A stretch of 64,000 bases of DNA from Vanessa cardui (taxonomy: Eukaryota > Arthropoda > Insecta > Lepidoptera > Nymphalidae). Each line of letters begins with the position of its first letter. Position 1 is the first letter of the stretch. The notes beneath the pieces are model-generated. The model worked only from the letters and a program-made list of their open reading frames with translations. It had not been told where the DNA came from and searched no databases. Below, in pieces: positions 63,976 to 64,000 of the stretch. The stretch lies in contig NC_061152.1 in the NCBI RefSeq assembly GCF_905220365.1, positions 4,701,001 to 4,765,000 of the forward strand. Reading direction: 5' to 3'. A program made the position numbers and the translations under genes.

Positions 63976-64000
63976 TTCCGGTTTGAAAGGTAAGTGCAAG

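Overview
This is eukaryotic, AT-rich nuclear DNA from an insect, most likely a butterfly or moth (Lepidoptera). The evidence is the GT-AG spliced genes, a lepidopteran-style mix of tRNA-headed SINEs, CR1-like and RTE-like LINE tails and MITEs, and gene content (an insect carboxylesterase-family gene, small C2H2 zinc-finger genes, a TMEM26-like membrane protein). The species cannot be named from sequence alone.

Layout. 1-5960: almost repeat-free, T/G-rich DNA with no convincing ORF; it looks like a very long plus-strand 3' UTR or other noncoding transcript of a gene to the left. 5960-9020: spacer with MITEs, including a hAT-type MITE with an exact 8-bp target duplication. 9021-9668: intronless six-finger C2H2 gene (+). 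9669-13385: LINE and MITE debris. 13386-16600: nearly full-length RTE-type LINE (-) with one frameshift. 16600-22315: LINE/SINE/MITE remnants and AT-rich spacer. 22316-22861: intronless five-finger C2H2 gene (-). 23809-29920: three-exon carboxylesterase-family gene (+, 541 aa) with a signal peptide whose catalytic Ser and His positions are Gly and Asn, so it is probably a pseudoenzyme. Its 4-kb second intron holds a SINE split by a 2.6-kb inverted-repeat transposon that itself contains an RTE remnant. 30030-34760: repeats, including a 578-bp element with perfect 42-bp terminal inverted repeats. 34878-59761: a nine-exon TMEM26-like gene (-, 407 aa to the first stop), reconstructed exon by exon with every junction GT-AG and the frame kept throughout. 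Its introns (up to 8.2 kb) are full of SINEs, MITEs and LINE tails. An in-frame 37-codon Lys/Arg/Ser-rich extension follows its first stop, a UGA followed by C. 59762-64000: spacer, a possible plus-strand promoter and first exon near 60350-60543, and more repeats.

The genes do not form an operon or pathway; they are independent eukaryotic loci separated and interrupted by transposable elements. No prokaryotic-type system, CRISPR array or defence island is present. The items most worth attention are the catalytically dead esterase, the TMEM26 stop/extension, a MITE with a paralogous empty site inside the window, the 42-bp-TIR element, the 26327-28914 nested transposon and a 576-bp palindrome inside a TMEM26 intron.
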